DNA of 32,950 nucleotides, taken from Candidatus Fermentibacterota bacterium (GTDB lineage: Bacteria; Fermentibacterota; Fermentibacteria; Fermentibacterales; JCC-6). The notes under the pieces were generated by a model, which saw only the letters and a list, made by a program, of their open reading frames with translations, was not told the origin of the DNA and ran no database searches. Position numbers and translations under genes: made by a program. Each line of letters begins with the position of its first letter. The stretch's first letter is position 1. The DNA is taken from positions 1 through 32,950 of the forward strand of contig JAUVIR010000037.1 in NCBI GenBank assembly GCA_030592645.1, given 5' to 3'. This document shows positions 23,158 to 30,472 of the stretch, piece after piece.

Positions 23158-24306
23158 ATGAGTGCAGGCAAAGTCACTGACCACAATATTTACCGTTTAC
23201 TGCAGAAGCATCTGGATCGGCAGGCGGTTGGCTTCCCTGCAGCCAGGTCAGGAGCGGACATTCGCTTTCTTAGGAGAATGTTCACCCCCGAGGAAGCGGA
23301 GCTTGCTCTGCATCTTTCCTACCGCCCTTCGTCTCTTCAAACTATCATGCAGACCGCTTCTGGAGAACACACAGAGGATAGAGCTGTCCAGCTGCTCGGC
23401 AGCATGTCCATGAAGGGTGCGATAGGCTTCAAGGAGAGGGACAACGAGGATTGCTGGTTTGTTCTTCCTATGGTGATAGGAATGTTCGAGGCACAGGACG
23501 GTTGTCCAACAGAGGATTTCCTGAAAGACGCCGGTGAGTACATGAGTACCTTAGCTTTTGGCAAATCCGTCCTCGCCACGAATCCCCCGCAGATGAGAAC
23601 AATCCCGATAAACGTAAGCATCTCGCCGGAGCATAATGTAGCGACTTACGATCAGATAAACCTGCTTATCGAAAATTCTGCCGGACCATTCGTAGTGCTC
23701 CCATGCATCTGCCGGGAAAGCCGGGCTATTCAGGGAGAAGTGTGTGAAGTGACATCCCGAACCGAAACCTGCTTTGGAATGGGAAGCATGGCAGCAATGG
23801 TTCTCCGTCGTGGTCATGGGCGGGAGGTGAGCCGGGAAGAGGCTCTCAGTATACTGCAGCAGAACCAGGACGATGGTCTTGTTCTGCAGCCCTCAAATGC
23901 GCAGCATGCCGAATTCATCTGCTCATGCTGCGGATGCTGCTGCGGTATGCTCAGGATGCAGAAGATGCTGCCTCATCCGGTAGATTTCTGGGTAACCAGC
24001 TTTCAGGCGGAGATCAACATCGATGCCTGCACCGGGTGCGGCATCTGCGTGAAGAGATGCCAGGTGAACGCCGTCGTTCTGAAGGGCTCTCCCGCAAAAG
24101 CGGTAATAGGCAGGACTCGATGCATAGGATGCGGCCTCTGCGTTCCAACCTGCCCGGCGGATGCGATACGGCTCGTTTCCACAGAACAGAAGACCGAGCC
24201 CCCGATGAATGAGGAGGAACTCAACGATATTATCATGTCGAACAAGAAAGGTGCTATGGGCAGGTTCCTGATGTTCCTGAAAATTATGCTCAGGATGAGG
24301 AAATGA
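23158..24306 (+). CDS. 4Fe-4S polyferredoxin-like protein
   Basis: A 382-residue cytoplasmic iron-sulfur protein of a family common in strict anaerobes. The N-terminal ~110 residues look like a winged-helix region (FTPEEAELALHLSYRP, then SMSMKGAIGF). A cysteine-rich middle follows, with VVLPCICRESRAI near 190, CEVTSRTETCFGMG, and ICSCCGCCCGML near 263. Two ferredoxin clusters close the chain: CTGCGICVKRCQ near 294 and CIGCGLCVPTCPADAI near 324. ATG 23158 is set by GGAGGGG; a GTG 33 bases earlier is less likely. The C-terminal tail is basic and hydrophobic (RFLMFLKIMLRMRK) and might touch the membrane. The electron partner is unknown. No link to the redox operon beyond shared chemistry can be claimed. 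Confidence 0.85.
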   Translation: MSAGKVTDHNIYRLLQKHLDRQAVGFPAARSGADIRFLRRMFTPEEAELALHLSYRPSSLQTIMQTASGEHTEDRAVQLLGSMSMKGAIGFKERDNEDCWFVLPMVIGMFEAQDGCPTEDFLKDAGEYMSTLAFGKSVLATNPPQMRTIPINVSISPEHNVATYDQINLLIENSAGPFVVLPCICRESRAIQGEVCEVTSRTETCFGMGSMAAMVLRRGHGREVSREEALSILQQNQDDGLVLQPSNAQHAEFICSCCGCCCGMLRMQKMLPHPVDFWVTSFQAEINIDACTGCGICVKRCQVNAVVLKGSPAKAVIGRTRCIGCGLCVPTCPADAIRLVSTEQKTEPPMNEEELNDIIMSNKKGAMGRFLMFLKIMLRMRK

Positions 24307-24398
24307 ACTACATCATCCCGGAAGGTTTGGTGGATATCGTAGCAGACCCAACGGGTAATTACGTTTACTGCAGCATTGAATACGCAGTAGATATTTAA
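24303..24398 (+). CDS. Possible 31-residue coupled small ORF
   Basis: ATG 24303 overlaps the preceding stop as ATGA and has GAGGAA just upstream, so ribosomes could re-initiate here. The product would be MNYIIPEGLVDIVADPTGNY followed by eleven residues. No family is recognised. It may be a chance frame. Confidence 0.25.
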   Translation: MNYIIPEGLVDIVADPTGNYVYCSIEYAVDI

Positions 24399-24437
24399 CC
24401 GGAGCCTGATTGATCAGGTCCATATGAGAGGATTAAT

Positions 24438-24653
24438 ATGGCAATGGTAAAGTGTGCCTGGTGCGGTGGAAAGGGAATAGACAACGTTAAGCTTAGCTCC
24501 CCCTGTAATGTATGCGACGGAGATGGTTACGTTAACGTTCCCGATCCTCCAACAGAATGCGGACGATGCAGCGGTACCGGGAAGATAATTGACAGTTTCA
24601 ATAATGAATCTGTAAAATGTTCCGGATGCAGCGGGACCGGCTGGGCCAGATAA
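24438..24653 (+). CDS. Small DnaJ-type CxxCxGxG zinc-finger protein
   Basis: A 71-residue protein made almost wholly of four CxxCxGxG-type motifs: CAWCGGKG, CNVCDGDGY, CGRCSGTGK and CSGCSGTGW. In DnaJ these four motifs bind two zinc ions and help hold unfolded proteins, and here the zinc module stands alone without a J domain. The pairing 1-4 and 2-3 of DnaJ could be formed within this length. A purine-rich AGAGGATTA precedes the ATG. It lies 130 bases after the ferredoxin gene. Possible roles are a small chaperone-like or redox/metal-binding protein; nothing visible decides. Confidence 0.75.
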   Translation: MAMVKCAWCGGKGIDNVKLSSPCNVCDGDGYVNVPDPPTECGRCSGTGKIIDSFNNESVKCSGCSGTGWAR

Positions 24654-24885
24654 AGGGATAAGGCAAGCTGAACCCCTTCCCGGAATGAATGATAGTCCCC
24701 AACCCGACCAAAGCGTTAGATTGACGCTGCATAAGTTATGCATGTATTATCTATTCAGGACAATGGAACGGTTATCCCGTAGCAGGCAGCATTCGAGGAA
24801 GGCATCAATACAATTCCGTGCTGAGCTGCTGGTTTGATTAACTCCGCGAGTCGATTTCTTGTGGGTTGTATTTAGGAGGTGTCCA

Positions 24886-25281
24886 ATGCATCGTATAAAA
24901 CTGCCTTTGCTTATAGTCGCTTGTTTTGCAGCAAGCTTCCTGGCCTGCGGGGGAGAAGAACCCCAGGCGGAGCAGCAGGTCGAGGAACAGATCGAGGAAC
25001 AGGTCGTAGAACAGGTTGAAGTAATTGAGCCTGAAATGACCGAAGAAGAGATGGTCGCCTGGGTAATGGAGAATTGCATCTGCCCTCAGTGTCCCAGCTG
25101 GATTCCCGAAGCCGCCGAGAAAGGCGAGGGTGGTTACTGTGCTGTGGGTAGAAGCGCCTGCATAGTCGAAGAGGTGGGGTGTGTCTGCCCTCAATGCCCA
25201 GTAACCCTTGAGAAGGGTTTACTGTGGGGCTACTACTGCACCCGGGGTTCTGCCGAGGAGATGATGGCACAGGACGAGTAA
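24886..25281 (+). CDS. Small cysteine-rich lipoprotein (DUF2769-like)
   Basis: A 131-residue lipoprotein. ATG 24886 follows a strong AGGAGGTG, and the signal peptide ends in the lipobox FLAC (Cys near residue 21). A linker of Glu/Gln/Val repeats (EQQVEEQIEEQVVEQVE) spans about 25 residues and could form an extended or coiled stalk. Two similar cysteine modules follow: CICPQCPSWIPEAAEKGEGG with CAVGRSAC, and CVCPQCPVTLEKGLLWGYYC. The CxCPxCP pattern followed by a C.xG segment resembles DUF2769, an uncharacterised cysteine-rich domain found in anaerobes. Eight conserved-looking cysteines suggest metal or cluster binding at the cell surface or in the periplasm. Confidence 0.7.
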   Translation: MHRIKLPLLIVACFAASFLACGGEEPQAEQQVEEQIEEQVVEQVEVIEPEMTEEEMVAWVMENCICPQCPSWIPEAAEKGEGGYCAVGRSACIVEEVGCVCPQCPVTLEKGLLWGYYCTRGSAEEMMAQDE

Positions 25282-25502
25282 GAACGGATTAGACTAACTA
25301 TACTGCTCCGACAAACGACCTGAGAAGAAATGGCTGACCGTCTGATTTCGTTTGAAACCCGCATACTGAATGGTTTGAGGGTTATGGCGCCACACTCAGT
25401 CGCAGCTCCACCTCCGATAACCCGCAGTTTCGCTACACGTGTGCCGTTGGAGATCGTAGCGTCCCCCGGCTGTCGCCATGGCACAGACAAAAGGAGCAAA
25501 TT

Positions 25503-25805
25503 ATGATTCTAATCAGGAAGTTGCACCGATACACAGGTATCACCATCGCACCGTTTGTGCTATTGCAGGCGGTTACCGGGTTCCTGCTACGGATGGATAG
25601 CATCCAGCGCAATATGCGCCTGTTGCACAACTGGTCGCAGGTCAGCAAATACGTCGCATTCGTACTTGCGGCCGGGCTCGCATTCATGGCAATCACTGGC
25701 AGCATCATCTTCATTCAAATGTGGCTCCAGAAACGAAAGCGTGCCATCCGCAAGCGGCGGGCTGCTATGGTCAGTGACCCCTTAAAAAGAGAAGACACGG
25801 ATTAA
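25503..25805 (+). CDS. PepSY-associated-type small membrane protein
   Basis: A 100-residue membrane protein with two helices. The first, preceded by LIRKLHRYTGITIAP, continues FVLLQAVTGFLLRM; the second is VAFVLAAGLAFMAITGSII, then WLQKRKRAIRKRR. The R.LHRY.G pattern followed by a helix, and the G....G.SG-like second helix, resemble the PepSY_TM/YbdJ-type iron-reductase-like membrane proteins, with His8 and His42 as candidate haem ligands. It is shorter than typical PepSY_TM proteins, so it may be a reduced form. GGAGCAAATT precedes ATG 25503. The 220 bases upstream hold no clear gene. Confidence 0.65.
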   Translation: MILIRKLHRYTGITIAPFVLLQAVTGFLLRMDSIQRNMRLLHNWSQVSKYVAFVLAAGLAFMAITGSIIFIQMWLQKRKRAIRKRRAAMVSDPLKREDTD

Positions 25806-25889
25806 GCCGGGCTACCCACCCGTTTCTCATTATCCTTTTCATTCAAACCAGGAGAGCTCTTAGAATCCTCCGTTGCCCGGCGGTATTCT

Positions 25890-27218
25890 TTACCGCCTGC
25901 CGCGGCTGTATCCTTTACTGCGAGAGCGAGTCCCTTTGTTCCGGCTTGTTCTGTTTCCATTACCACGACCGAAATTCTTCGGAGCAGGCAGGTTGGACTG
26001 GAATGCTTCGTGGCAATGATAGGCGTGCTCCATCTCGGCGGGCAATGGCTTGCCCAGCAAGTGTTCTATTTCCCGCAGGTAGGCTCGATCCTCGGCGGTA
26101 CAGAACGAAATAGCGTCACCGGTTGCTCCCGCTCGAGCAGTGCGCCCTATTCTGTGTACGTATGTTTCAGATTCCATGGGAAGATCGTAATTGAATACGT
26201 GGGTGATGTCGTCCACATCCAACCCTCGTGCTGCCACGTCTGTAGCGACAAGCACTCGGAAGCGGCCCTGCTTGAAGCCATCCAAGGCTCTGATGCGTGC
26301 AGCCTGGCTCTTGTTTCCGTGAATGGCAGTACTTTTAACACCAGTTGCAGATAACTTTGCAACCACTTTGTTAGCGGTATGCTTCATCTGGGTGAAAATG
26401 AGAGCTTTATATATTGATGGATCGCTCAGAAGAGATAACAGGAGGGCATCCTTGTTCTTTTTCCCGACAAAGAGCACCTTCTGAGCAATGTTCTCCACTA
26501 CCGGCTGATCCGGTGTGATGGTAATCCGTACAGGATTGCGAACCATTGTTCTGGCCAGCTCCACAATTTTTGGAGCCATGGTGGCGGAAAATAACAGGGT
26601 CTGACGATCATCCGGAACATGAGACAGCACCCTCTTAATGTCGGGAATGAAACCCATGTCAAGCATCCGATCACCTTCATCAAGAATGAAAACTTCCACC
26701 TCGTTCAGGTGGATGAATCCCTGCTGCATCAGATCAAGGAGTCGGCCGGGCGTGGCAACGAGAATATCGATTCCTTTATTCATGGCTTTAACCTGGTGGA
26801 ACTGTTTAACTCCACCGTAGATCACAGTATGTCGGAGATTTAAGAAACGCCCATAAGTATGGATGCTCTCTCCTATCTGCGCAGCGAGTTCACGTGTCGG
26901 GGCGAGAATTAGGGCGCGAGGGGTTCTTAATTGTGGCCGACGGTAGTTGCTGTTCAGCCGCTGGAGAAGAGGTAGAGCAAAGGCGGCAGTCTTCCCGGTG
27001 CCTGTCTGGGCAGTACCCAACAGGTCCCGTCCTTTCAGCAGGTGCGGAATGCACTGCTCCTGAATGGGCGTGGGAGTAGTATAGCCTTCAGCAGCTAAAG
27101 CCCGCTGAATCTCCCGAATCAATGTGCCAAAGACGCCTTTGGGAAGTGGGAGCCTCGGTGGTGTTGAGGAATGGTCTTTTCGCGAGCCTACCCCGCGAGA
27201 GTGTACTTGTTCTTGCAT
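25890..27218 (-). CDS. DEAD-box RNA helicase (RhlE-like) with DEGD motif II
   Basis: A 442-residue ATP-dependent RNA helicase of the RhlE type. Motifs in order: Q motif TPTPIQEQCI near 48, Walker A AQTGTGKT at 70-77, PTREL near 107, ATPGRLLDL near 155, motif II DEGD at 180-183, SAT at 211-213, and later ARGLDVDD and HRIGRTARAG. Motif II is normally DEAD; here Ala is Gly. The catalytic Asp and Glu are kept, so ATP hydrolysis is still plausible. The C-terminus is a basic Arg/Lys/Ser/Gly tail (SRNKGTRSRSKGYSRGRR) likely to bind RNA. RhlE-like proteins act in ribosome assembly and cold adaptation. The transcript leader on the minus strand carries a perfect palindrome at 27277-27293. Confidence 0.95.
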   Translation of the reverse strand: MQEQVHSRGVGSRKDHSSTPPRLPLPKGVFGTLIREIQRALAAEGYTTPTPIQEQCIPHLLKGRDLLGTAQTGTGKTAAFALPLLQRLNSNYRRPQLRTPRALILAPTRELAAQIGESIHTYGRFLNLRHTVIYGGVKQFHQVKAMNKGIDILVATPGRLLDLMQQGFIHLNEVEVFILDEGDRMLDMGFIPDIKRVLSHVPDDRQTLLFSATMAPKIVELARTMVRNPVRITITPDQPVVENIAQKVLFVGKKNKDALLLSLLSDPSIYKALIFTQMKHTANKVVAKLSATGVKSTAIHGNKSQAARIRALDGFKQGRFRVLVATDVAARGLDVDDITHVFNYDLPMESETYVHRIGRTARAGATGDAISFCTAEDRAYLREIEHLLGKPLPAEMEHAYHCHEAFQSNLPAPKNFGRGNGNRTSRNKGTRSRSKGYSRGRR

Positions 27219-27555
27219 GTTTTTCCTGGTCCGGGGTTTTACAAATCTCTACCCGCCGGACGCGTGGAAAAGAAGGGTCGCAATTATTGCGACAATCGAC
27301 ATCTTCAATTTAACTAATTGGGATGATCGATCTGAATTGCTGGACAATCTCAAGAAGTGTAGTCAGGGCATACTGTCCTGAAAAACAATGATGATAGAGA
27401 CTTGTCGCAATTGGAATATACCTGAATATAAAAGAAACGCCAACAAATAGCTTTCTGAACGCGATTCACAAGCCATGGTAATCTAAAACCATTGCATCCT
27501 GGTTACATGGTGGGTAACAGATTAACCAGAACACAAACCAGGAGGGATTGAAAAG
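27219..27555. other. Leader and intergenic DNA upstream of the helicase
   Basis: No gene is supported in this stretch. It carries the 17-base palindrome at 27277-27293, another half-site GTCGCAATT at 27404-27412, and a strong ribosome site (GGAGGGA) at its right end that serves the short ORF at 27556. Confidence 0.5.
27277..27293. promoter_or_regulatory. Perfect palindrome GTCGCAAT-T-ATTGCGAC
   Basis: Eight-base arms around one centre base lie 59 bases before the helicase start. Half of the motif recurs at 27404-27412. It could be an operator or an mRNA hairpin in the helicase leader. Confidence 0.45.
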
Positions 27556-27642
27556 ATGAAGAAGTCTACTTTTGTATTCGCGGCCACCTGTCTATATTGC
27601 CCTGCGTTTCACTTAATTATTACTCAAATCACGAGCCCATGA
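27556..27642 (+). pseudogene. Truncated exported-protein gene (signal peptide remnant)
   Basis: ATG 27556 follows AGGAGGGATTGAAAAG, one of the strongest ribosome sites in the window. The frame encodes only 28 residues starting MKKSTFVFAATCLY, a signal-peptide-like start, and then runs into the 3' end of the convergent Fic gene, stopping at 27640-27642. The original body appears to have been cut off, possibly by the event that brought in the Fic segment. It might instead be a genuine short peptide. Confidence 0.4.
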
Positions 27643-28798
27643 AAATGTCCACGTACTCTCTGTATATGAATCTTCTATTGCGAATCTGACCAGTTATTTC
27701 CCGAAGGATATCAGCTTTCACAAGACGAGTAACCAGATCATTGGCCGCAGGATAGGATGTTCCTATTAGTTGCTGCACTTCATGAACAGATACTATCGGA
27801 ACAGTATAGAGTTTTTCGAGCACTCGATGACCATTTCCTGCAGCTCGACCGAATTTATCGGTAATCAGGCTACGATGCTTTTCCCTTAGGGTGATTATTC
27901 GTCTTGCCGTGTTCGTTGCCTGAATACTAACCTCTTCGACTCCTTTCAGGAAGAAAGAGAGCCAATCCTCCCAGGTACCTGCATCCCGGACTCTTTGAAG
28001 TTGGTCATAGTACTCGTTGCGATGTTTCTTAAGGAAGAAAGAGAGGTACAACACGGGTTTGCTAAGAACCTTCTTTTCGCAGAGTAGAAATGTTATCAGC
28101 AGTCTTCCTACCCTTCCATTACCATCAAGAAAAGGATGTATCGTCTCAAATTGTGCATGAGCCAAGCCAATCTTAACAAGCAAAGGCAGACCTGTAACAG
28201 AGTGAAGAAACTTCTCAAATTCACTGAGCAGCTTTGGAATTTCTATGGGTGGAGGAGGTATGAATGTCGCCTCTGCGAGTGTGCAGCCCCCCGGACCAAT
28301 CCAGTTCTGAGTGGTTCGGATATCACCTGGAGTAAGATGTGAACCACGCACTCCATCCAGGAGTATTGAGTGAATTTCACGGACTAGTCGAGTTGAAACT
28401 GGAAGATGATCAAGCCTTTCCAGACCATAGTTCATCGCATGAACATAATTCACCACTTCCCCAACATCATGAGGTTGTTCCGGGTTTAATAACCTTGCTT
28501 CAGCAGCCAGAACGTCCTGAAGCGAACTCTCGGTACCTTCGATCTGACTGGATAGAACAGCCTCCTTTCGAATGTACATGAACACGAATAGATCAGGATT
28601 AGGCAGAGTCAGTATTGATCCATCAAGACGCCCCAATGCTCGATCAGCTTTTGAAAGCTGCTCCTGAAGTAAACCTGATATCCTGATGGGAGGATCTGGC
28701 GGTAAAGATTCGGGGATGAAAGCTCTATACCCATGAGGTTGTTTAAGATATTTCCCGGCACGATAGAGATTCGATAATTCATTTGATGCAGATTTCAT
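27629..28798 (-). CDS. Fic family protein (class II, self-inhibiting)
   Basis: A 389-residue Fic protein, which transfers AMP (or another nucleotide part) to hydroxyl side chains of target proteins. An N-terminal Fic_N region precedes the inhibitory helix motif SSQIEG at about 83-88 (pattern [S/T]xxxE[G/N]), whose Glu blocks ATP binding in the resting state. The catalytic core HPFLDGNGRVGR at about 221-232 is complete, with all active-site residues. A C-terminal winged-helix segment follows (VSVHEVQQLIGTSYPAANDL), typical of the stand-alone class II type. ATG 28798 is chosen, with TTG 28819 possible. Placed in the AT-rich accessory stretch beside a broken toxin locus and dispersed repeats, it may have been acquired horizontally. 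The target is unknown. Confidence 0.95.
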   Translation of the reverse strand: MKSASNELSNLYRAGKYLKQPHGYRAFIPESLPPDPPIRISGLLQEQLSKADRALGRLDGSILTLPNPDLFVFMYIRKEAVLSSQIEGTESSLQDVLAAEARLLNPEQPHDVGEVVNYVHAMNYGLERLDHLPVSTRLVREIHSILLDGVRGSHLTPGDIRTTQNWIGPGGCTLAEATFIPPPPIEIPKLLSEFEKFLHSVTGLPLLVKIGLAHAQFETIHPFLDGNGRVGRLLITFLLCEKKVLSKPVLYLSFFLKKHRNEYYDQLQRVRDAGTWEDWLSFFLKGVEEVSIQATNTARRIITLREKHRSLITDKFGRAAGNGHRVLEKLYTVPIVSVHEVQQLIGTSYPAANDLVTRLVKADILREITGQIRNRRFIYREYVDIFMGS

Positions 28799-28819
28799 AC
28801 TACCACATTCCTTTAACAA

Positions 28820-29341
28820 GATTTCTTAAAGGTGAATATATTAAAGGCTGTCCTTAATATGAAACAGGTTGCACCTTATGTAAAAGCCTGCCTTTACTAA
28901 CTGAAGAAACGGAAATCCTTTGTGAGTTCCAAATGACTAAATTGATGCATCAAAATGAAGGAAATGTTCTGAAATGTGAAACACCAGAATAGCGAAGGCC
29001 TTCAACGTCATAGAGGCGCCAAAGGCTTCACCGTCAAAACTGGCTGCCCACCTGTCTGGGTGTTGGAACACTTTTTGTGCTTGGTTATGCGAAATAGTGC
29101 AATAAAATTACTACATTTGGAGATGTTTGGTCTTCTGTGATGTTTCAGCAGTATTCTCCACTTTGAGCGAACCTACTGAAAATGTAAGAATGGATACAAA
29201 AATACGCAGTATCCATTCCTTTATGCCGAGTAGTATTTAGAACTACATATGGCTTATCTCAGAGAAGATTGACTTGGCATGTCAGAAATCGTATAATCTT
29301 ACCAGTAAGATCAACGATCTATACATGATTGGACTGAAGAA
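28820..29341. other. Intergenic DNA with dispersed repeat copy A
   Basis: No gene is supported between the Fic gene and the antitoxin gene. The middle holds repeat copy A (about 28993-29112), described separately. The rest is AT-rich and unremarkable. Confidence 0.5.
28993..29112. repeat. Dispersed non-coding repeat, copy A
   Basis: Contains a hairpin module with arms GCCTTC (28998-29003) and AAAGGC (29021-29026) and a 17-base loop with GTCATAGAGGCG, then TGGCTGCC (29041), then a tail with CTGTCTG, GTTGGAACACTTTT and CTTGGTTAT. The hairpin module recurs in copy C and the tail in copy B. Confidence 0.65.
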
Positions 29342-29614
29342 ATGAATACTGTAGCCACAACAAAAATGTCATCCAAAGGGCAAATTGTCATTCCAGAGGA
29401 GATAAGAGAAGCTCTCCATTTGAAGGCCGGGACAAGATTTGTTGTTTTGGGTGAGGGAGATGTAGTTGTTCTTAAAACAATAACTCCACCCTCTTCCGAT
29501 GAGTTCAAAGAAATAATACTGCGCGCCAGGCAGGCTGCATATGAATCTGAAATGAAACCAGAGGATATACTAGAGGCCATTAAAGAAGCACGATCTGATA
29601 AATGCGAGTCGTAG
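29342..29614 (+). CDS. AbrB/MazE-type antitoxin
   Basis: A 90-residue SpoVT/AbrB-fold DNA-binding antitoxin. The N-terminal swapped-hairpin domain reads TTKMSSKGQIVIPEEIREAL, then LKAGTRFVVLGEGDVVVLKT, the standard pattern. The remaining ~45 residues are helical and charged (FKEIILRARQAAYESEMKPE) and should wrap the toxin. It would bind its own promoter and neutralise the adjacent PIN toxin. The toxin start (ATG 29602) overlaps its end, the usual coupling in such pairs. The toxin frame is interrupted by a stop, so the antitoxin now appears to be an orphan. Confidence 0.92.
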   Translation: MNTVATTKMSSKGQIVIPEEIREALHLKAGTRFVVLGEGDVVVLKTITPPSSDEFKEIILRARQAAYESEMKPEDILEAIKEARSDKCES

Positions 29615-30009
29615 TTGACACAAATGTCTTAATTTCTGCCGTGTTCTTCGGAGGTAAACCAGGGTAAAATCTTGATGCATGGCAAAAGAAGAAAATTGAA
29701 TTGGTGATCTCGACGAAAATACTCGCTGAGTATGTCGATGTTCTACATCGAATTGCAGCAAAGTATCCAAAGGTTGATGTTTCCCAGATAATCACTTTGA
29801 TTACCAGCTTCGGGCTAATTGTAGAAGCTCGTGATCTTGAAGAACCAGTCTGTGAGGATCCTACTGATGACAAATTCATTTCTGCAGCGCTAGAAAGCTC
29901 ATCGAGGGTAATAATAACGGGAGACACGCATTTGCTGGATGTTTCGGGCTATTCCGGTATTGAAATAATACTACCAGCACTATTTATTAAGAAATATTTG
30001 AGTGAATAA
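29602..30009 (+). pseudogene. PIN-domain toxin (VapC-like), nonsense-interrupted
   Basis: Read through one TAA, the frame gives a ~135-residue PIN-domain ribonuclease. It opens MRVVVDTNVLISAVFFGGKPG with the first catalytic Asp, meets TAA at 29665-29667, then continues in the same frame with NLDAWQKKKIELVISTKILA, and later DPTDDKFISAALES and ITGDTHLLDVSGY, which carry the remaining acidic residues. Normal relatives have an uninterrupted FGGKP..IL..W segment at this point, so a single base change is the simplest explanation. Restart at TTG 29701 or GTG 29704 would lose the first catalytic Asp and yield an inactive fragment. Sequencing error is possible. Confidence 0.8.
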
Positions 30010-30472
30010 ACAAAATACAGCAGAACGGTGACCACGGATCTGAAGGAGGAATCTCTGAAGTCTTCCTTTAATCGAGGATCCAAATCGTGAACTTCAGCTA
30101 CAAAAGTAAAAGCCCCCACAAAGGGGGGCATTCACATTTATGGCTGGCGATCTGTCTGAAAGTTGGAACACTTTTACCACTTGTTTATATGATATTACCC
30201 AATAAACATTCCTAAACGAAGAGAAGAGCTGCCTTTTCAATTATCCACTATACCTATCTAGGGGAGTATGATCGACTAATATCTTGTAGTTAGCCATAAC
30301 CAGGCATCCGGATTCGTTAGATGCCAGGAATTTATTGAAACATTGCAAGGTGTTTCTTCTGCAAAACTGGACACTGCTACATTGAGCGAGTATCCTAGAT
30401 TGCACACTAGGAGGCATGGGAGTTACGAATTATGATGAAGAATTATACAAGTAATTCAAGTATAGTAATAGC
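30010..30472. other. Intergenic DNA with dispersed repeat copy B
   Basis: No gene is supported. Repeat copy B occupies about 30064-30205. The remaining bases up to the next gene show no clear motif. Confidence 0.5.
30064..30205. repeat. Dispersed non-coding repeat, copy B
   Basis: Contains AATCGTGAACTTCAG, then a G/C hairpin GCCCCC (30112-30117) with GGGGGC (30124-30129), then TGGCTGGC (30141-30148), then a tail with CTGTCTG, GTTGGAACACTTTT and CCCAATAAA. The first half matches copy C, the tail matches copy A. The hairpin could terminate transcription but lacks a good T-run. Confidence 0.65.

Noticed and set aside
29041..29075. Minus-strand tRNA end at TGGCTGCC
   Set aside because: The start resembles the 3' end of a tRNA ending GGCAGCCA, but the T-loop GTTCGA is absent and no arms can be folded.
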